Below are positions 63,691 through 64,000 of a DNA stretch of 64,000 bases, piece after piece; position 1 is the first letter of the stretch, and each line of letters starts with the position of its first letter. The position numbers were made by a program, and so were the translations under genes. The stretch lies in the NCBI GenBank assembly GCA_958295665.1, contig OY282560.1, positions 148,668,091-148,732,090 of the forward strand. The letters are read 5' to 3'. This DNA is from Tipula vernalis. Lineage: Eukaryota > Arthropoda > Insecta > Diptera > Tipulidae. The notes beneath the pieces were generated by a model. That model did no database searches and was not told the DNA's origin. It saw only the letters and a program-made list of their open reading frames with translations.

Positions 63691-64000
63691 GCTGAATTAT
63701 CAAGAAGCATCATCCCGAATTCATGACGACTATCAATCTTCATAGCAACAATCCCCATAAATTTAGGGTCAACAGGTTCAAGTACGGATCCTTGCGGAAC
63801 CCCAGCATTTATAGAGAAATCAGCACTACAAAAATTACTCGAAACAACGCTTTGCTTGGGATAACATAGATAAGATTAGAACCACTGAAGAACAATGCCT
63901 CTAAAGCCAGAATGATAAAGTTTGTCACACAAAATTCGGTGATTAACTGTATCAAAAGCCTTTGAAATATCAATAAATAAGGCTATATTATTTAAAGCCG
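63691..64000 (-). pseudogene. LINE reverse transcriptase fragment, running off the window
   Basis: The minus strand from the window edge reads NIALFIDISKAFDTVNHRIL (first catalytic Asp block), FRGIVLQWF then a stop, and INAGVPQGSVLEPVDPKF, the GVPQGSVLGP block with Gly changed to Glu. A jump then leads to GIVAMKIDSRHEFGMMLL, so the FADD box is deleted. CR1/Jockey-type; it resembles LINE-M in these motifs but is a different, more decayed copy. Confidence 0.75.

Overview
The window looks like repeat-dense, gene-poor chromosomal DNA of an arthropod. Insect is very likely, and a higher fly (Diptera: Brachycera) is my best guess from the AT-richness, the many TACATATGTA-type tracts and the mix of element families. 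I found no ordinary host gene. Nearly everything recognisable is a transposable element, mostly broken by stops, frameshifts and deletions, and many elements are inserted into one another.

Layout: 0-1 kb, opposed LTR-like sequences. 2.5-3.7 kb, a decayed mariner-like element. 3.8-4.9 kb, non-LTR retrotransposon tails. 6.9-10.1 kb, a minus-strand BEL/Pao element. 10.3-12.9 kb, an endonuclease scrap, a mariner scrap and a plus-strand LINE. 13.1-14.5 kb, a non-autonomous hAT element with an exact 8-bp target duplication. 15.3-15.9 kb, a Helitron fragment. 16-17 kb, a LINE reverse transcriptase fragment. 17.6-19.4 kb, a PIF/Harbinger element with convergent genes. 19.7-20.3 kb, a LINE endonuclease scrap. 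22-23.6 kb, a solo LTR with target duplication and a second opposed LTR. 23.6-27.2 kb, a Penelope-like element split by a nearly intact Tc1 element. 29.9-30.6 kb, a second Harbinger remnant. 30.6-33.5 kb, a Jockey-clade LINE with a MITE inside.

33.5-38.1 kb holds the best-preserved LINE of the window, on the minus strand. It has an ORF1 with a PHD-type zinc finger, an ORF2 with endonuclease and reverse transcriptase, and between them a hydrophobic 165-codon frame. That frame overlaps the stop of ORF1 by 11 nt and the start of ORF2 by 8 nt. I regard this tightly packed third frame as the most interesting candidate for something undescribed.

38.8-42.8 kb is a second BEL/Pao element bracketed by direct repeats. 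44.4-46.4 kb holds two opposed Ty3/gypsy remnants. 46.4-53.7 kb is a 7.2-kb satellite of about 48 units of two interleaved lengths (about 171 and 132 bp), with a 572-bp higher-order repeat. 54.0-54.2 kb is a tRNA-derived SINE. 56.4-57.6 kb is a low-complexity repeat that shares sequence with the inside of the hAT element at 13.6-14.0 kb. 57.9-59.0 kb is a gypsy protease fragment. 60.2-63.3 kb is an ISL2EU-type DNA transposon (THAP plus DDE transposase, and a convergent YqaJ nuclease) whose nuclease frame is cut by a 1.3-kb mariner. Joining across one copy of the TA target keeps the nuclease frame open. The window ends inside another minus-strand LINE reverse transcriptase.

Coordinates of decayed elements are approximate. 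Families are assigned by reading motifs by eye; no database search was possible.
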